A stretch of 64,000 nt of DNA from Cryobacterium soli. GTDB taxonomy: Bacteria > Actinomycetota > Actinomycetes > Actinomycetales > Microbacteriaceae. The notes under the pieces are model-generated. The model worked only from the letters and a program-made list of their open reading frames with translations. It was not told where the DNA came from and did not search any database. Of this stretch, positions 61,178-64,000 are shown piece after piece (the stretch's first letter is position 1; every line of letters starts with the position of its first letter). The translations under genes and the position numbers were made by a program. The stretch is from positions 3,162,001-3,226,000 of the forward strand of contig NZ_CP030033.1 of NCBI RefSeq assembly GCF_003611035.1. The letters run 5' to 3'.

Positions 61178-61982
61178 GGTCGCTCCACTCGTCGGAGCGG
61201 TGTCGGGGGGCGGTTGCGGCGCTGGGTCCCGTGGCAGGCGCGGCGCCCAGCGCACGCATGTCGCGGAACCACTTCACCAGGGCCAGGGCCAGATACCCCG
61301 CGTTCGCAGCGAGGAGGGCGGTGTACACGCCGAAGAACACGGCGGGGAGGCCGAGCGCAACGAAGGACAGGCACAGGACGCCGTAGTCGGTGGGCAGACC
61401 GAGGAGCGAACGCAACGGTGTGCTTGCCGTGCGCTGCGAAGGTTCGGCGGCGTATTTGGCCTTGAGCAGGTCGTTCAGGATCAGGGCGAAGAATGAGACG
61501 GCCGCCACGATTGTGAAGAGCACGGGAACGAGCAGCCAGGCCGGACTGGGCAGATCGAGGTGCCGGTAGACCAGCACCAGCACGGCAAGGTGCACGCTGG
61601 AGATCTTCCACGAATCTATGACGTGGTCCAGCCACTCTCCGCTCGGGCTGCCGCCACCGAGGAGCCTCGCCAGCTGGCCGTCGGCAGAATCCAGGACATA
61701 CCCGCCCGCGAGCAACAGCCAGACGGTGATCCCCATCGGCAGGCTGGGCGGCACCAGAACGATCACCAGCACGCCGGCCAGGCTGGCGATGCCGCTCAGC
61801 GCGGTGACCATGTTCGGCGTCCAGCCCGCTCGGAAGGCGAGCGCCGCGGGTACCCGTCCGAGCGGGCGATTGACGAACAGCGAATAAGCCGGCGCACCCC
61901 GGGCCGCACTCTTCTGGGCCGACGCCAAGCGCCTGACTGTCGCGAAAAACGTGTCCGGCGGGGCTCCGACACCGGCGGTCAC
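61161..61982 (-). CDS. CDP-alcohol phosphatidyltransferase family membrane protein
   Basis: This 273-residue membrane enzyme has about six helices. The CDP-OH-P signature D-x2-D-G-x2-A-R-x8-G-x3-D-x3-D is intact in DSADGQLARLLGGGSPSGEWLDHVID (about residues 100-125). It transfers a phosphoalcohol from a CDP donor to a lipid or hydroxyl acceptor. Its place within a polysaccharide operon is unusual for a phospholipid enzyme and suggests a polymer phospho-substituent or a modified lipid carrier. The start is a GTG overlapping the upstream stop (GTGA). The TagD-like protein could supply its donor. Confidence 0.88.
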   Translation of the reverse strand: MTAGVGAPPDTFFATVRRLASAQKSAARGAPAYSLFVNRPLGRVPAALAFRAGWTPNMVTALSGIASLAGVLVIVLVPPSLPMGITVWLLLAGGYVLDSADGQLARLLGGGSPSGEWLDHVIDSWKISSVHLAVLVLVYRHLDLPSPAWLLVPVLFTIVAAVSFFALILNDLLKAKYAAEPSQRTASTPLRSLLGLPTDYGVLCLSFVALGLPAVFFGVYTALLAANAGYLALALVKWFRDMRALGAAPATGPSAATAPRHRSDEWSDHVPAR

Positions 61983-63241
61983 AGCGAGCCCCGCACTGCT
62001 GTGGCGGGATGCTGTGTCTGTTCCGGCTGGTTCCACGGCTTCCGGACGATGCGACCCGCGCTCATTCCCTGTGTGCTGTACCCGGAGACGAGGCGCTGGG
62101 CGAGGTCCTCGTAGCCGTCCGTGACGTGACCCCAGTTGTACAGGTCGGCCGCCCGCCCTTGGAGCGCCTTCGCGACCTCCTTGGTGTGGTGCGGGTTGAG
62201 CTCCGCATCCTCGATCAACGAGGCGAGCGTGACCGGGTCTCGGAAGTACGCACCGTATGCGCCGAGAACCTCCCGGTTGAACGAGACATCCCAGGCGATC
62301 GCCGCCGTACGGGCTCCCATCGCACGCAGGAGCGACGGATTCGTGCCGCCGACCGAGTGTCCGTGCAGGTAACTCACCGAGTGGGCATACAGCTGGTCGA
62401 GTTGATCCTGGTCCCACATACTGCCGAGCATCCGTATCCGCGAGTCTCCGGCCAGGGCGGCGATCTTCCGGCCGTAGGCGCCGGCATAGGGCGCAGAACC
62501 GACGACGACCAGGGGTAGCGCTGCGCTGCTGCGCCGGTAGCCGTCGATGATCACGTCGACATGGTTCTCTGGTTCGAACCTGGCGACCACGAGGTGATAG
62601 CCCTTGGGGGTCAGACCCAGTTCGGCCAGGCGGGTGGCCGGCGGGTCGTGCAGCACCCGGGCGCCGTAGCTGATCAGTTCCGTGGAGATCGCGAATTCGT
62701 CGCGGTAGTAGTCGGCGATCCCCTGCGCGTCTGCGATCAAGGCGTCCGCCGATCGCACCGACAGCCGCTCGGCCCAGCGGTAGTAACGGCGCGCGGTACC
62801 ACCCCACTTGTCACGCTTCCATTCGAGCCCGTCCACATGCACCGTCGTGGGGATCCCGCGCTGCCGCAGGAACGGGACGAACGGCGCATTCGCCGCGTTG
62901 AAGACGAACGCTGCGTCCGGGCGTCGCCTGGTCGTGGCATGGGCCACCGAGAACGCCGTGTGGCTGAGAGTCTCCAGGGCCTTCATGTGCAGCGCCGGAA
63001 GGTGCACGAGCCGCATGCCGAGGTAGTCGGTGGGCGGCCGGACCTCTCCGCGCGTGACGCTCTGCGACCGGCAATAGACGGTGACGGCGTGCCCACGATC
63101 CACCAGGCGGCGTCCGATCTCCTCCACGGCCGTCTCGAAGCCGCCGTAGGCCGCCGGCACCCCTCTGGTTCCGATCATGGCGAGGTGCAGGGCGCGTACG
63201 CTTCCGGCGGAGCTCGGTTCTGTCTCGTTCGATGCAGCCAT
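61979..63241 (-). CDS. Glycosyltransferase family 4 with DUF1972 domain
   Basis: This 420-residue GT-B enzyme has the N-terminal DUF1972 signature MIGTRGVPAAYGGFETAVEE. The donor domain has the YHLVVARFEPENHVDVII segment and GHSVGGTNPSLLRAMG (about 300-315). The family includes rhamnosyltransferases of exopolysaccharide loci. It is one base pair from the polyprenyl transferase gene (63243), and with a GTGA overlap it leads into the CDP-alcohol gene. Confidence 0.9.
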   Translation of the reverse strand: MAASNETEPSSAGSVRALHLAMIGTRGVPAAYGGFETAVEEIGRRLVDRGHAVTVYCRSQSVTRGEVRPPTDYLGMRLVHLPALHMKALETLSHTAFSVAHATTRRRPDAAFVFNAANAPFVPFLRQRGIPTTVHVDGLEWKRDKWGGTARRYYRWAERLSVRSADALIADAQGIADYYRDEFAISTELISYGARVLHDPPATRLAELGLTPKGYHLVVARFEPENHVDVIIDGYRRSSAALPLVVVGSAPYAGAYGRKIAALAGDSRIRMLGSMWDQDQLDQLYAHSVSYLHGHSVGGTNPSLLRAMGARTAAIAWDVSFNREVLGAYGAYFRDPVTLASLIEDAELNPHHTKEVAKALQGRAADLYNWGHVTDGYEDLAQRLVSGYSTQGMSAGRIVRKPWNQPEQTQHPATAVRGSL

Positions 63242-63242
63242 G

Positions 63243-64000
63243 TCAGTACGCCCCCAGTGGTCGAATGATGATTTTGAAGGTCCGCCAGATGATCATGAGG
63301 TCGCCGGCCAGCGACCAGTTCTCGACGTAGTACAGGTCCAGCCGCACGCTTTCCTCCCAGCTGAGGTCTGAGCGACCGTTCACCTGCCACATGCCGGTGA
63401 GACCTGGCTTGATGTACAGGCGCCTGTGCATGTGCGCCTCGTATTTCTGCACCTCGGCGGGCAGCGGCGGTCGTGGGCCGACGATGCTCATCTGGCCGAC
63501 CACGATGTTCCACAACTGGGGTAACTCGTCGAGGGAGTATTTGCGTAGGATCCGCCCGACCTTGGTGATGCGCGGGTCACTGCGAATCTTGAAGAGCACC
63601 CCCGCGCCCTCGTTCTGGTCGAGCAGACCGGCCAGATCGTCTTCGGCGGTGCGGACCATCGACCTGAACTTGAGCATGTGGAACGGTGCGCCGTTTCGAC
63701 CGGCACGCTCCTGCCGGAACAGGATGGGCCCTGGGCTGTCCAGCTTGACCAGAACCCCGATCACCACGAGAACCGGGCTTACCGCGATCAGCGTCACGGC
63801 GCCCAGGATGATGTCCAGAGCACGCTTGAGGACGTGTTTCGCCCCGTCGTACTGCGGGATCTCCACGTGGATGAGCGGGAGCCCCTCGACCGGCCGGAAG
63901 TGGATGCGGGGACCGGCCACGTCGGTCAGGCGGCTGGACAGCACAAGTTCGGCCGACGTTTTTTCGAGGTCCCAGCCGAGGTTGCGTATGAAGGTGTTTC
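63243..64000 (-). CDS. Polyprenyl-phosphate sugar-1-phosphate transferase (WbaP/CpsE type), C-terminal part (truncated by window edge)
   Basis: The frame is open to the right edge (252 codons visible), so the N-terminal membrane part lies outside. The visible catalytic domain shows KRALDIILGAVTLIAVSPVL (membrane hairpin), LVKLDSPGPILFRQERAGR, MLKFRSM, KVGRILRKYSLDELPQL and the ending YIKPGLTGMWQVNGRSDLSW. These are all hallmarks of bacterial sugar transferases that load the first sugar onto undecaprenyl phosphate. A GTG at 63944 is in frame but conserved sequence continues upstream of it. It initiates the polysaccharide pathway and should be expressed with the downstream glycosyltransferases. 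Confidence 0.93.
   Translation of the reverse strand, partial: NTFIRNLGWDLEKTSAELVLSSRLTDVAGPRIHFRPVEGLPLIHVEIPQYDGAKHVLKRALDIILGAVTLIAVSPVLVVIGVLVKLDSPGPILFRQERAGRNGAPFHMLKFRSMVRTAEDDLAGLLDQNEGAGVLFKIRSDPRITKVGRILRKYSLDELPQLWNIVVGQMSIVGPRPPLPAEVQKYEAHMHRRLYIKPGLTGMWQVNGRSDLSWEESVRLDLYYVENWSLAGDLMIIWRTFKIIIRPLGAY

Noticed and set aside
1..64000. tRNA, rRNA, prophage or insertion-sequence genes
   Set aside because: I saw no cloverleaf, ribosomal RNA, transposase or integrase sequence in either strand; subtle ncRNAs cannot be ruled out without a covariance search.

Overview
This is one contiguous stretch of a high-GC actinobacterial chromosome. The purF-purM-DUF3073 order, abundant GTG starts, GTGA/ATGA overlaps, REP-like 'TTCGACAAGCTC' palindromes and leaderless-type promoters point to the Microbacteriaceae, possibly a Cryobacterium-like organism. 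The family is an inference from gene style; the genus is a guess. I see no rRNA, tRNA, transposase, integrase, phage gene or CRISPR array.

1-38.8 kb is mostly housekeeping and stress genes in short units. The order is: the end of purF, purM and DUF3073; an FMO-like flavoprotein; a KimA/APC-type transporter; a PadR regulator with a DUF4097 partner; a CPBP-like membrane protein; an M20 peptidase; a TipA-type MerR regulator; a divergent YczE/MocR pair; an RND exporter; an M23 peptidase; an exported alpha/beta hydrolase; a FUSC protein; a DEAD-box RNA helicase with a long repetitive tail and long 5' leader; and a solitary PstS. An eight-gene block at 24.65-31.36 kb carries YcnI, two CopC-type proteins, a PCu(A)C chaperone, a Tat-type DyP peroxidase, a PepSY-TM protein and two copies of an undescribed His/Met-rich membrane protein. 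It looks like an extracytoplasmic copper (perhaps also heme/iron) handling system. RecQ, an acyl-CoA oxidase-like enzyme, an ABC transporter and a proline iminopeptidase follow.

38.8-64 kb (running off the right edge) is an exopolysaccharide/cell-surface locus. It holds a flippase, seven glycosyltransferases including the truncated polyprenyl-phosphate sugar-1-phosphate transferase, an O-antigen-ligase/polymerase-like protein, an acyltransferase, a TagD-like cytidylyltransferase, a CDP-alcohol phosphotransferase and a Wzz/BY-kinase. In its middle lies a 10-kb block of secreted proteins: a beta-helix protein with duplicated modules and two paralogous beta-propeller/Fn3-like/PKD proteins. One of these paralogs is about 1,620 residues with two LamG-like domains and a twice-repeated module I cannot name. 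The two paralogs share a promoter-proximal box, CCCCGAAnAGGGG, 23-25 bp before a TATnCT -10 element. The polysaccharide genes probably make and export a polymer that these surface proteins bind or display.

The strongest leads are the duplicated His/Met membrane protein in the copper block, the propeller/LamG/PKD proteins with their shared promoter box, the TipA-like internal start, and at least five genes with a -10 hexamer exactly 6 nt before the start codon and no Shine-Dalgarno.
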